Source: Nocardia stercoris (GTDB lineage: Bacteria > Actinomycetota > Actinomycetes > Mycobacteriales > Mycobacteriaceae). From it: DNA of 64,000 bases. Shown one piece after another: positions 8,529-20,198 of this stretch. Each line of letters starts with the position of its first letter. The first letter of the stretch is position 1. Where the stretch lies: NCBI RefSeq assembly GCF_003696265.1, contig NZ_RFFH01000012.1:78895-142894 (forward strand), read 5' to 3'. A model generated the notes under the pieces. It was given only the letters and a program-made list of their open reading frames with translations, was not told the DNA's origin and ran no database searches. A program made the position numbers and the translations under genes.

Positions 8529-8864
8529 CTAGTGCGACACCGTCGGCTCCGCCGGGCCCACGGGCTTGTCGGCCCGGATCACCGTCGTGTAGTGCTCGAC
8601 CACGGGGAAGGGCTCGTAGAAGTGATGTAACAGCGCCTTCCATCGCAGGTATTCCGGCGAACCGCGAAATCCCTCGGTGTGGTCGGCGAGGGTATCCCAT
8701 TCCACGAGCAGCAGGTATCCGCCCGGCCGTTCGACACACCGCGACAGTGTCAGCGACCCGAACCCGGGCATCGCGGCGATGATGTGGCGGGCCTGCTCGA
8801 ACGCGTGCTCGAACTCCGCGGTCAGCTCGGGACGGACGGGGAGCAGCGCGTGCTCGAGAATCAT
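8529..8864 (-). CDS. Antibiotic biosynthesis monooxygenase (ABM) domain protein
   Basis: A 111-residue ferredoxin-like dimeric alpha/beta-barrel protein of the ABM type. MILEHALLPVRPELTAEFEHAF, written here as MILEHALLPV then RPELTAEFEHAF, starts the first strand and helix. The middle has LTLSRCVERPGGYLLLVEWD, and WKALLHHFY is the usual aromatic-rich helix. Members range from heme-degrading enzymes and quinol monooxygenases to proteins of unknown role, and no cofactor can be assigned. It starts 14 bases after the diguanylate cyclase stop and precedes the HelD-like gene, so all three may share a transcript. Confidence 0.82.
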   Translation of the reverse strand: MILEHALLPVRPELTAEFEHAFEQARHIIAAMPGFGSLTLSRCVERPGGYLLLVEWDTLADHTEGFRGSPEYLRWKALLHHFYEPFPVVEHYTTVIRADKPVGPAEPTVSH

Positions 8865-8878
8865 GTGCGGGCGGTCTT

Positions 8879-10375
8879 TCAGGAAGCGTGGGTCGTATCC
8901 GATCGTCGTCCGCGCGTGGCACTTTCGCGGCGACCAGCCGGTTTCGCACGGTACATCGCTTCGTCGGCGTCGTGCAGTACGGCGGCGGGGCTGCGCCGGT
9001 CGCCGCGGATCAGCGGGGTGGCGCCGATCGAGGCGTTCACGTGGATGCGGTGCCCGCGCGCGATGATCGGCTCGGCCATGGTCTGGCGCAGCCGGGAGAT
9101 CAGTGCGTCCACGTCGGCGGGGGTCTCCGGGCCGCTGAGCAACACCAGGAACTCGTCGCCGCCGATCCGCCCGACCACGTCGTCCTCGCGCAGCCCGCGC
9201 TCGAGCCGCTGTGCCACGATCTGCAGCACGGTGTCGCCGATCGCGTGCCCGAGGGTGTCGTTGATCTGTTTGAAGCCGTCGAGGTCGATGAACAGCACGG
9301 TGAAGACCGACTGGTCCTCGCTGCTGAGCGCCGCCGACAGCCGCGACAGCACCAGCGCCCGGTTGGCCAGCCCGGTGAGCGGGTCGTGGGTGGCCTGGAA
9401 CTCCAGTTGGGTGCGGCTGGCCCGGTATTCGGTGATGTCGATGAACGACGACACGGCCGGTGACTGCGGGTCGCCGGGGGTGAGCAATCGGCTGGTGCCG
9501 GTGAGCCAGCGGCGCTGCCCGTCGGGCCGGTCGATGCCGAAGACGTAGCGGGAGTAGGTTTCTCCGGTGGCGAGGGTGCGTGCCACCGGATGCCGCGACA
9601 CCGGCACCGGGTAGCCGTTGGCGTCGAGCAGGCCGATCGGGACGTCGAAGATCGACATGCCCATCAGCGTCTCGTTGAGGCTGGTGCGGCCGAAGATCCG
9701 GCTGGCCGCCGCGTTGGCCGACTGGATGATGCCGCGCCGGTCGAAGACGACCACCGCCTCCTCGAGCTGCGACACCACCGAGGTGAAGTACTGCTCGGCC
9801 TGCCGCTGGGCGGCCTGGGCAGTCCGCAGCGCGGTCAGGTCGTGCACGATGATCTCGTAGGCCGGGCTGTCGCCCCAGCGGGTACGCACCACGACTACTT
9901 CGACGTCGACGGTGCGGTAGTCGAGCCGCTGCATGGTGACGCCGATCGGCCCGCAGCTGTCGCCGGGTTCGGCCAGGCCGGCGATGCCCTCGGCCAGCTC
10001 GGGGACCGAGCCCAGGTCGAGGTAGCTGACCAGGGGTGTGCCGATCAGGCTGTGCCCCGCCTGGCCGCCCGCGAGGCGGAGCATGGCCGGGTTGGCGTAG
10101 GCGATCAGGCCGTTGACGTGGACGGCGACGCCGTCGGGATGGTGGTCCAGCAGCGTGGCGTAGCGGTCCTCCGGCCGGTGGCGCTCGCGGGTGGGATGGT
10201 CGGCGAGGGTGGCCGCGTACTCGCCGAATGCGGTCGAATGGTCGCCGAGTCCGGCGGAATGGTCGCCGCGACCGGGGAAGCGGTCGCCGAGGCGGGCGGG
10301 GCGGTCGCCGGGTGCGGCAGGGCGTCCGTCGAGCGGGGTGGGGTCGGTCCGTGTGCCGGGTGTGTCGTCAACCAC
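8879..10375 (-). CDS. PAS-PAS-GGDEF diguanylate cyclase
   Basis: A 498-residue cytoplasmic sensor enzyme predicted to make cyclic di-GMP from two GTP. It has a repetitive N-terminal tail (residues 19-60), a PAS domain (about 65-185), a second PAS domain starting near IIQSANAAASRIF, and a GGDEF domain beginning at THDPLTGLANRA. The active site GGDEF is intact at 405-409 and preceded by the R-E-D-D product-inhibition (I) site, so feedback control should work. I chose GTG at 10375 since AAGGGGG lies 5 bases upstream; the frame extends further but without a start signal. No transmembrane segment is visible. Likely first gene of a run with the ABM and HelD-like genes. Confidence 0.88.
   Translation of the reverse strand: MVDDTPGTRTDPTPLDGRPAAPGDRPARLGDRFPGRGDHSAGLGDHSTAFGEYAATLADHPTRERHRPEDRYATLLDHHPDGVAVHVNGLIAYANPAMLRLAGGQAGHSLIGTPLVSYLDLGSVPELAEGIAGLAEPGDSCGPIGVTMQRLDYRTVDVEVVVVRTRWGDSPAYEIIVHDLTALRTAQAAQRQAEQYFTSVVSQLEEAVVVFDRRGIIQSANAAASRIFGRTSLNETLMGMSIFDVPIGLLDANGYPVPVSRHPVARTLATGETYSRYVFGIDRPDGQRRWLTGTSRLLTPGDPQSPAVSSFIDITEYRASRTQLEFQATHDPLTGLANRALVLSRLSAALSSEDQSVFTVLFIDLDGFKQINDTLGHAIGDTVLQIVAQRLERGLREDDVVGRIGGDEFLVLLSGPETPADVDALISRLRQTMAEPIIARGHRIHVNASIGATPLIRGDRRSPAAVLHDADEAMYRAKPAGRRESATRGRRSDTTHAS
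10196..10321 (-). repeat. In-frame 21-bp tandem repeat in the cyclase N-terminus
   Basis: Six consecutive 7-residue units (residues 19-60 of the cyclase) follow the loose pattern x-A-x-x-G-D-R/H, for example PARLGDR, FPGRGDH, SAGLGDH and STAFGEY. The DNA repeats the word GGTCGCCG at 21-bp intervals. It forms a probably unstructured arm ahead of the first PAS domain. Confidence 0.75.
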
Positions 10376-10797
10376 TGCTACCCCCTTGCTCACGTCGGTC
10401 GGTCCTGGCGTCTGGGTGCGCTGGGCAGAACTAGCCGTGCAGAACAACTCGTGTGGCGAAGAACTCGATCGTGGGTCACCGGGCCGGCGATCGTGTCTCA
10501 CAATCATAGGCCGCCATACCGACAGGTAGCGGGCGCACTTTCGTTTCCGCAGGTGAGCGGCACTGCCGGTCGTCGCTACCGGCTCGGAACGCCCGATCCG
10601 GTGCCATACCGTCCGGCCGGTTCTTCGGGTGCGGACCGGGATCGGCGGCGTCCCGGCGGCAAGGTCCGGGGCCGCCCGGGCGGGGTGGTCCACCGTCGTC
10701 GCCGGAACTTGTCGGTGGGTGTGCCTAGCATGGCGTCGGGGGTTTCCATCGTGGCGGACGGTCATGCGGGGGACGGGACACAGGGAAAGGACGGCTG
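10376..10797. other. Intergenic region between cyclase and uvrA
   Basis: 422 bases between divergent genes with no convincing coding sequence. The only clear content is the damage-type promoter at 10709-10731 for uvrA and the ribosome site of uvrA (GGGAAAGG, 10783-10790). The leftward cyclase promoter must also lie here, but I cannot place it. Confidence 0.6.
10709..10731 (+). promoter_or_regulatory. RecA-NDp (PafBC-type) DNA-damage promoter of uvrA
   Basis: TTGTCGGTG (10709-10717), exactly 8 bases, then TAGCAT (10726-10731). This matches at every defined position the mycobacterial LexA-independent damage promoter TTGTCRGTG-N8-TANNNT, which depends on the activator PafBC. Transcription would begin near 10738, about 60 bases before the uvrA GTG. 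Confidence 0.85.
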
Positions 10798-13812
<3,015 letters not shown>

Positions 13813-13850
13813 CCACCGGGGCCGTCGGGCGCTGAATCACCGAGCCGGGG

Positions 13851-15140
13851 TCAGCCCCACCCGTCGTCGCTGCCGCGGCGGCGGGCCCGGTGGCGACGTT
13901 CGAAGAACAGCTTGTCCAGGTGCAGTGGCTGCGATTCCTCGGCGAGGGCGGTGAGCTGGTCGCGCATCGGGTGCTCGCGCAGGTGCCACTGCAGCGTGGC
14001 CCGCCGCTCCGGCGGCAGCGTGTGCCAGGTGGCGGCGACCCGGATCTGTGCCTCGGGGGAGGCCGCGGCCAGCAGCCACAGCAGCGCGGGCCACTGATCG
14101 GTTTCGGTGGCTCGCGCCGGCACCACGGTCAGGGTCGAATCCGGCAGTGTCGCAATCTGTTCCACCACCTTGACCCCGAGTTCGGTACCGAGCGCGGGGA
14201 TCAGGGCGAACAGGCCGCGCCAGGCACCGGCCGGGGTGTCGGCGTCGAGCGTGCCGATGATGGCCGGGATCGTCGGCGGCTCGGCGAACACCGGGTTCTC
14301 CCCGAAGACGGCGAGCGCGCGGGCGGACATGTGCCCGGCCAGGATCAGCAGGTCGTGGATCGCGCCACCGCGCAGCCCGGAGCCGACGAGATGTCCTATG
14401 GCGGGCGGTGATCCGACCTCGACCAGGACGTCGCACACCGGCTCCACAACGTCGGCGGCACAGCGCGACAGCATCGACAGGGTCGCGAGCTGCAGTTCCC
14501 GGGTGCCGGTGAGCACCGTGTGCACCATGCGCGGGATCCGGTACGGCGAACTGGTCAGCAGGTGCCGCATGACGGTGCTCACGCTCTGCGCCGAATAGGC
14601 GTAGGCGGCCGAATAGATCAGGCCCTGGTCGTCGGCGACGCCCTCTTCGATGGCGCTGATCAGGGCCGGCGTCGCGTAGTCGAGCAGCGGCCCGGCCGTG
14701 ACGTAGTCGCGGCGGCGCAGAAGTTCGTTGACCACCCGGACGACCGGTCCCGGTGGGGCGACGTCGGCGAGGCGCCCGACGGTCCGCGGGTCGAGGTAGG
14801 GCGCGCAGTCGGCGGCGTAGCGGGTGTCGAGGATCGCGATCGCCTCGGCGGCGCGCACCGGGTGCTCTGATCCGACGGCACCGGCCACCCGGCCGGTGAG
14901 CGCGGGCGGCACATTGCGCTGGACGATCGGCATCACCAGGGAGAGCGGCACTCTCGGGACGGCCCGGCTCACTCGGGCGTAGGTTTCGCCGTGCTGCGCG
15001 TAGAGGGCGGCCGCGATGCGCTGCTGCAGTTCGTGCAGCGGCGCGGCGCCGAGGCGTTCCAGGTGCGCGAGTCGTTCGGGGGCCACGTTCAAGGTTCGGG
15101 CCAGTAGCACCAGCTGGGCCCGGGTCACCAGATCGGTCAT
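13851..15140 (-). CDS. Conserved protein of unknown function, helical repeat-like
   Basis: A 429-residue protein without a signal peptide or membrane segment. It consists almost entirely of predicted helices with repeating hydrophobic patterns (for example AAEAIAILDTRYAAD, VVRVVNELLRRRD, LATLSMLSRCAADVV), suggesting a HEAT-like alpha solenoid; I do not recognise a named family. The ATG at 15140 overlaps by 4 bases (ATGA) the stop of the small gene upstream, so the two are probably translated together. It converges on uvrA with a 38-base gap. A scaffold or regulatory role is possible but unsupported. Confidence 0.75.
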   Translation of the reverse strand: MTDLVTRAQLVLLARTLNVAPERLAHLERLGAAPLHELQQRIAAALYAQHGETYARVSRAVPRVPLSLVMPIVQRNVPPALTGRVAGAVGSEHPVRAAEAIAILDTRYAADCAPYLDPRTVGRLADVAPPGPVVRVVNELLRRRDYVTAGPLLDYATPALISAIEEGVADDQGLIYSAAYAYSAQSVSTVMRHLLTSSPYRIPRMVHTVLTGTRELQLATLSMLSRCAADVVEPVCDVLVEVGSPPAIGHLVGSGLRGGAIHDLLILAGHMSARALAVFGENPVFAEPPTIPAIIGTLDADTPAGAWRGLFALIPALGTELGVKVVEQIATLPDSTLTVVPARATETDQWPALLWLLAAASPEAQIRVAATWHTLPPERRATLQWHLREHPMRDQLTALAEESQPLHLDKLFFERRHRARRRGSDDGWG

Positions 15141-15361
15141 CGGGTTACGTTGTCCCCGAACATGATCCGTCGGCCGAGGCCGCGCAGCGGGCGCGGCACC
15201 GCGTGCCCGATGCGGTCCAGGGCCGCCGCCAGTCCCGCCCGCTCCTGTTCCTGGACGGTGCGGAACAGGTGCAGCAACTCGGCGATCTCCGTCTCGGTGA
15301 GGAGGTCGAGCGCCGCCACCGGCCCGTGCAGCTCGCGCTCGAATTCGCTTCTGGCGGTCAT
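15137..15361 (-). CDS. Small protein of unknown function, coupled to the helical gene
   Basis: A 74-residue soluble protein beginning MTARSEFERELHG, with one amphipathic helical region (LTETEIAELLHLFRTVQEQE) of leucine-rich, coiled-coil-like character and a basic C-terminus. GAGGAG lies 3 bases before the ATG. A longer frame to 15415 exists but has no ribosome site. It overlaps the next gene by ATGA. I do not recognise the family; the arrangement suggests a small partner of the 429-residue protein. Confidence 0.7.
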   Translation of the reverse strand: MTARSEFERELHGPVAALDLLTETEIAELLHLFRTVQEQERAGLAAALDRIGHAVPRPLRGLGRRIMFGDNVTR

Positions 15362-15495
15362 CGTCTCCTCGGTCAAGCCCGCATCGGCCACACACTGGCC
15401 GGTGTTCCGTCGCATCCTAACGGTGTAGGTCTGCCGACGGTGTTACCCGAATCCCGATGTGGCACACCCGAGGAGGGCGGGACGGGTGGTGCCGG

Positions 15496-15828
15496 TCAGT
15501 AGACGGGGCCGGTGTACTTCTCGCCGGGGCCCTGACCGGGGGCGTCCGGGTAGGCGGAGACCTCGCGGAAGGCGCGCTGCAGCGACTGCAGGCCGTCGCG
15601 CAACGGTCCGGCGTGCGGTCCGAGGTATTCCACGGACGCGGTGATCAGTCCGGCGAGCGCGGTGATGACGCGGCGGGCCTCGTCGAGGTCCAGCTGGGGG
15701 CTGGCGGCCGGGTCCGGGTCGGCCAGGCCGAGCTTCTCGGCGGCCGAGCTCATCAGCATCACGGCGGCCCGGCTGATCACCTCGATGGCGGGGACGTCGG
15801 CAAGCTCGCGCACGTTCTCTTCGGTCAC
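15496..15828 (-). CDS. DUF1844 family protein
   Basis: A 110-residue cytosolic protein. It matches the DUF1844 family of actinobacteria along its whole length: IEVISRAAVMLMSSAAEKLG, DLDEARRVITALAGLI, LRDGLQSLQRAFREVS and the invariant end PGEKYTGPVY. The function is unknown, but the gene sits next to infC in many actinobacteria, here divergently with 366 bases between, which hints at a translation-linked role. GTG at 15828 is used because it matches the family N-terminus; the frame extends upstream without recognisable protein. Confidence 0.85.
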   Translation of the reverse strand: MTEENVRELADVPAIEVISRAAVMLMSSAAEKLGLADPDPAASPQLDLDEARRVITALAGLITASVEYLGPHAGPLRDGLQSLQRAFREVSAYPDAPGQGPGEKYTGPVY

Positions 15829-16194
15829 GGCCCCAGCTTCGCACCGTCCGGGCCGGTCGCGGGTGCGGGGGGCCGCGATTGGGAGCTTGTGGCTATCAGG
15901 TGTTAAGCTATCCGGCGACGACCGCCCCGGAAACTGTCCGGGGCCATAAGTGGAGCCCGCTCCCACCGTCGGCCGGCCGGAGGTCAGGTTGCACGGTCCG
16001 GTCATCCGCCCGAATGGTATGGGTGGAACTCGTCCCGGTCCTGTCCGGGTGAGCCGAGGCGTGTTTGCGCATGCGTCGTGACCGGTCGACATCGGGCCCC
16101 GTGGCGATCGAGCATCGCACCGGGGCTTTCGTGTTGGATTACGGGGTTGCAGTTATGCGGTCGTTGGACGACACCGCTTGACCTAGGAGGCCCC
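15829..16194. other. Divergent intergenic region and infC leader
   Basis: 366 bases with no gene. They hold the infC promoter and a long leader that includes the hairpin at 16096-16126 and the ribosome site AGGAGG at 16185-16190. The start for the leftward DUF1844 gene is also here. Confidence 0.6.
16096..16126 (+). promoter_or_regulatory. Attenuator-like hairpin in the infC leader
   Basis: Outer arms of 6 bp (16096-16101 with 16121-16126) and inner arms of 5 bp (GCGAT with ATCGC) are separated by a 2x2 internal loop. TTTCGTGTT follows. It lies 70 bases before the infC start and could stop transcription early or shape the leader. Confidence 0.45.
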
Positions 16195-16824
<630 letters not shown>

Positions 16825-16884
16825 TTCGATATCGCCGGTGGCGCGCTGACGCGCGCCTTCGGCACGACCAAAGTTGAGGAAATC

Positions 16885-17079
16885 ATGCCGAAGATGAAGA
16901 GCCACAGCGGCGCCTCGAAGCGATTCAAGGTGACCGGCAGCGGCAAGCTGCGGCGCGAGAAGGCGAACCGCCGCCACCTGCTCGAGTACAAGTCGTCTCG
17001 CCGCACTCGTCGCCTCGAGGGCACCACGGACGTGGCCGCCGTCGACGTGCCTCGCGTCAAGAAGCTGCTCGGTCTCTGA
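16885..17079 (+). CDS. rpmI: 50S ribosomal protein L35
   Basis: A 64-residue basic ribosomal protein with the full family pattern MPKMKSHSGASKRFKVTGSG at the start and a Lys/Arg-rich middle. It begins 60 bases after infC, with GAGG before the ATG. The infC-rpmI gap holds a short 7-bp GC-rich hairpin (16840-16857), too small to call a terminator. Confidence 0.97.
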   Translation: MPKMKSHSGASKRFKVTGSGKLRREKANRRHLLEYKSSRRTRRLEGTTDVAAVDVPRVKKLLGL

Positions 17080-17112
17080 GCTGCACGGCCTCCGGGCTTC
17101 CCCAACCGCTTC

Positions 17113-17133
17113 CGGGCGCGGATCACGCGCCCG
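17113..17133 (+). promoter_or_regulatory. Hairpin in the rpmI-rplT gap
   Basis: An 8-bp perfect GC-only stem (17113-17120 with 17126-17133) and a 5-base loop, about 10 bases before the AAGGA of rplT. It could be a binding site for translational feedback by L20, as L20 controls these genes through mRNA structure in E. coli. That role is inferred. Confidence 0.35.
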
Positions 17134-17156
17134 CTACATCAACCAAGGACTGACCA

Positions 17157-17537
17157 GTGGCACGCGTCAAAAGGGCCGTCAACGCGCAGAAGAAGCGCCG
17201 TACCGTTCTCGAGGCCTCCAAGGGCTACCGCGGGCAGCGCTCGCGGCTGTACCGCAAGGCCAAGGAACAGCAGCTGCACTCGCTCACCTACGCCTACCGG
17301 GACCGCCGGGCGCGCAAGGGTGACTTCCGTCAGCTGTGGATCACCCGCATCAACGCGGCGGCCCGCGCGAACGACATCACCTACAACCGCTTCATCCAGG
17401 GCCTGAAGGCCGCTGGTGTCGAGGTGGACCGCAAGATCCTCGCCGAGCTCGCGGTTTCCGACGCCGAGGCGTTCGCCGGCCTGGTGGCGGTGGCCAAGGC
17501 CGCCCTGCCCGCCGACGTGAACGCGCCGGCCGCCTAA
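17157..17537 (+). CDS. rplT: 50S ribosomal protein L20
   Basis: A 126-residue early 23S rRNA-binding assembly protein. The basic N-terminal arm (ARVKRAVNAQKKRRTVLEAS) and the globular part with WITRINAAARANDITYNRFI are complete. It starts with GTG behind AAGGAC. The stop TAA at 17535-17537 is directly followed by the next gene's TTG. In E. coli L20 represses its own operon. Confidence 0.97.
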   Translation: MARVKRAVNAQKKRRTVLEASKGYRGQRSRLYRKAKEQQLHSLTYAYRDRRARKGDFRQLWITRINAAARANDITYNRFIQGLKAAGVEVDRKILAELAVSDAEAFAGLVAVAKAALPADVNAPAA

Positions 17538-18404
17538 TTGGCGCAGCAGTTTTCCGGACGACCCGCGGATCGCGGTTCGGACGGCGACCGGTCGAATCCG
17601 GTGCTGTCCGAACACAATCCGCGGGTCGTTTCGGCTGTGAAGCTCCATCGCGGCGCGGCTCGCAAGCGTTCGGGCCTGTTCCTGGCCGAGGGCGCCAATT
17701 CGGTGGCGGCGGCGCTGGATACCGGCCGGATCGAGGAGCTGTTCTACTCCGAGCGGGCCGCCGGGCGCGAGCACGAGCTGGTCGCGAGTGCCGCGGCGCA
17801 GGGCGTGCGCACGTCTCTGGTGTCCGAGCGGACCGCCGCGCAGCTGGGGGAGACGGTCACTCCGCCCGGGCTGGTGGCCGTGTGCCGGTCGGTGGATGTG
17901 CCGCTGGGTGAGATCCTGTCCGGGCGGCCGCGCATGCTCGCCGTTCCGGTGGAGATGTCGGACCCGGGTAATGCCGGCACCTTGATCCGGGTGGCGGACG
18001 CGGTCGGCGCCCAGGGTGTGGTGCTGGCCGGTGATTCGGTCGATCCGCACAACGGCAAATGTGTCCGGTCCAGCGCCGGGAGCCTGTTCCACGTGCCGAT
18101 CGCGCGCGACCGCGATACCGCGGCGGTGCTCGCCGCGTTGCGTGCTGCCGGGATCACCGTGCTGGCGACGACGGCGCGCGGTGAGGTCGACCTCGACGAC
18201 GCCGACGAGATCCTGCGCGGGACGGGCGGTTCGACCGGGATCGCGTGGCTGTTCGGCAACGAGGCACACGGTCTGGATCCGGCGGTCGCGGCCGCGGCGG
18301 ATCATCGGATCCGGATCCCGATCCACGGGCGTGCCGAAAGTCTCAACCTCGCGGCCGCGGCCGCCATCTGCCTGTATGCCGCCACAAAACAACAGCGGTC
18401 ATAG
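17538..18404 (+). CDS. SpoU/TrmH-family RNA 2'-O-methyltransferase
   Basis: A SPOUT-fold methyltransferase of up to 288 residues, the counterpart of the gene called tsnR after rplT in M. tuberculosis. The knotted AdoMet-binding motifs are clear: SDPGNAGTLIRVADAVGA, WLFGNEAHGL, and RAESLNLAAAAAICLY at the end. An N-terminal substrate-binding domain (KLHRGAARKRSGLFLAEGAN) precedes them. Known relatives methylate 23S rRNA or tRNA; the target here is unknown. TTG at 17538 abuts the rplT stop. GTG at 17601 is an equally reasonable start that fits the family better, and neither has a strong ribosome site. It is the last gene of the infC operon. Confidence 0.88.
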   Translation: MAQQFSGRPADRGSDGDRSNPVLSEHNPRVVSAVKLHRGAARKRSGLFLAEGANSVAAALDTGRIEELFYSERAAGREHELVASAAAQGVRTSLVSERTAAQLGETVTPPGLVAVCRSVDVPLGEILSGRPRMLAVPVEMSDPGNAGTLIRVADAVGAQGVVLAGDSVDPHNGKCVRSSAGSLFHVPIARDRDTAAVLAALRAAGITVLATTARGEVDLDDADEILRGTGGSTGIAWLFGNEAHGLDPAVAAAADHRIRIPIHGRAESLNLAAAAAICLYAATKQQRS

Positions 18405-18460
18405 CTGGTAATTGGCCAGCTCCCATTTAAGCTCCTAGGCCCCGATGTTCTAATGGTCGA

Positions 18461-19567
18461 ATGGCCGGGCTGATGCAGCACAATCTGCGCGTTCATCACA
18501 CGACCACCGACCGGCTCGCCGGGCGGGCGGCGGGCTGGATGTTGGTAGCTGGTGGTTCGCTGACCCTGCTGCTCTTGGTTACCATGGACTTCGGGCTGGC
18601 CGGAGGAGCGGGCCGTACCGGACCCCTGGCGCTGGCCTCCCGGGGCGGGCCGCTGGTCTTCGGCTCGGCGGGGGTGTCGATGGTGCTGGGTGCCGCGCTG
18701 GCCGTCGCCGGACCGCGAGTCCCGCGCTGGTTCCTCTACCTACTCCCCGCGGCCATGTGCGTGCTGATCACCCTGCCGTCGCTGTATGCGGGCGAGACCA
18801 CGCCCACCGGTCAGGTGCTGCTGATCTGGCCGGTCCTCTACGCCGGCTATCTCCTGCCCGAAGCGGTCGCCTACACCACGGCCGTCCTGGCCATGGCCCT
18901 GTTCGGCTTCGCCACCCTGCGCTCCTGGGGTGCCGCGTCGGTGGCCGTGTTCGTCGAGGTCGAGGCGACGTTGCTGCTCAGCTGCGTCCTGACGGTGGCC
19001 GTGCGGCGGCGGGTGAACCGCCTGCTCACCGCGCTGCGCACGCAGGCGAAGACCGACTCCCTGACCGGGCTGGCGAACCGCCGCGCGCTGATCTCCCGGC
19101 TCGACACGGCGATCGAGGCCTACGAGCGCGACCGTTCCCCGCTGGCCCTGTGCTTTCTCGACATCGATCACTTCAAGCAGATCAACGATCTGCACGGCCA
19201 CGCGGCCGGTGACGACACGCTGCAGCGCCTGGCCGAACTGCTCCGCGGCCGGATGCGCCCCGGCAATCTGGTCGCCCGGACCGGGGGTGAGGAGTTCGCC
19301 GCGGTCTTGTGCGCGACAACGCTGGCGGAAGCGACCCGGCGCGCCGAGCGGCTGCGGTCCGTGATCGAGCGGACCTCCCGGACCTGGCCGGTCCCGCTGA
19401 CGGTGAGTATCGGGGTGGCCGCGCTCCCGGACAGCGGTGATCTCGACGCGGACGGCCTGCTGTCGGCGGCCGACGGGGCCATGTACGCGGCCAAGACCTC
19501 GGGCCGCAACGCGGTGCGGGTGGCGGCCGAGCGGGTGCCGGGCGTGGCGCTGGCCGCGGGTAGCTAG
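18461..19567 (+). CDS. Membrane-bound GGDEF diguanylate cyclase
   Basis: A 368-residue protein with about six membrane segments (residues 20-185, for example GWMLVAGGSLTLLLLVTMDF and FLYLLPAAMCVLITLPSLYA) joined to a cytoplasmic GGDEF domain starting at TDSLTGLANRRAL. The active-site GGEEF at 275-279 is intact. At the I-site position it has R-P-G-N in place of RxxD, so product inhibition is probably lost. I use ATG 18461; there is no clear ribosome site and the mRNA may be nearly leaderless. The membrane part is presumably a sensor for an unknown signal. Confidence 0.87.
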   Translation: MAGLMQHNLRVHHTTTDRLAGRAAGWMLVAGGSLTLLLLVTMDFGLAGGAGRTGPLALASRGGPLVFGSAGVSMVLGAALAVAGPRVPRWFLYLLPAAMCVLITLPSLYAGETTPTGQVLLIWPVLYAGYLLPEAVAYTTAVLAMALFGFATLRSWGAASVAVFVEVEATLLLSCVLTVAVRRRVNRLLTALRTQAKTDSLTGLANRRALISRLDTAIEAYERDRSPLALCFLDIDHFKQINDLHGHAAGDDTLQRLAELLRGRMRPGNLVARTGGEEFAAVLCATTLAEATRRAERLRSVIERTSRTWPVPLTVSIGVAALPDSGDLDADGLLSAADGAMYAAKTSGRNAVRVAAERVPGVALAAGS

Positions 19568-19577
19568 TGCTGTCGCG

Positions 19578-20156
19578 TCAGCAGACGCTGTCGTTCTCGA
19601 AGCTGTCCATCAGTTCCTGGGCCCAGTCGGTGGGCAGCGCGCCGGCGCCCACCACCTGCATGGCGGCCAGGACGGCCAGCAGCATGCCGGAGGCCATGAA
19701 GCGGCGAGCCTGGTTCGCGTCGGCGCCGGTGAGCTCGCGGACCAGGCGGTAGATCTCGCCGAAGCGTTCCCGGACGGCGTCGCCGATCGCCGGGTCGGAG
19801 CTGGCGGTGAAGCCGTGCAGGAACATGAGCAGCACTTCGCGCTCGTCCAGCAGCACCTTGAAGGCCTCGCCGAGGATGCGGAGCGCTTCGTCGGGCTCGG
19901 TGTCGGGCGGGATGTCGGCGTGGGCGGCCCGGAACACCTCCTCCATCCGGGTGCAGGACTGGGTGGAGGCGGCGATGAACAGCTGCTGTTTGCTGCCGAA
20001 GAGCCGGATCACGTACGGCTGGGAGACGCCGGCGCGACGCGCGATGTCGTCGGTTTTCGTTGCGGCGTAACCGGTTTCGGCGAACTCGTGAATCGCGGCG
20101 CAGACCACCTGGGTGATGCGCTCCTGCGCGGTGAGCCGGGTGCGCGTCGTGGTCAT
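19578..20156 (-). CDS. TetR-family repressor of the adjacent efflux pump
   Basis: A 192-residue regulator. The N-terminal helix-turn-helix reads AIHEFAETGYAATKTDDIAR then AGVSQPYVIRLFGSK; the C-terminal ligand domain is typical and ends in ALPTDWAQELMDSF. GAGGAG lies 6 bases before the ATG at 20156, and the upstream extension of the frame is rejected. It is divergent from the MFS transporter at 20274 with an operator-rich gap, so it very probably represses that pump and releases DNA on binding the pump's substrate. Confidence 0.9.
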   Translation of the reverse strand: MTTTRTRLTAQERITQVVCAAIHEFAETGYAATKTDDIARRAGVSQPYVIRLFGSKQQLFIAASTQSCTRMEEVFRAAHADIPPDTEPDEALRILGEAFKVLLDEREVLLMFLHGFTASSDPAIGDAVRERFGEIYRLVRELTGADANQARRFMASGMLLAVLAAMQVVGAGALPTDWAQELMDSFENDSVC

Positions 20157-20198
20157 CGGATCCTCCTCGCCGGTCCGTGGATTCGGGGACCGTATCTG

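Noticed and set aside
6803..8782. 659-codon plus-strand frame across the HelD-like gene
   Set aside because: Antisense to a gene with intact Walker motifs; no domain and shadow-type composition.
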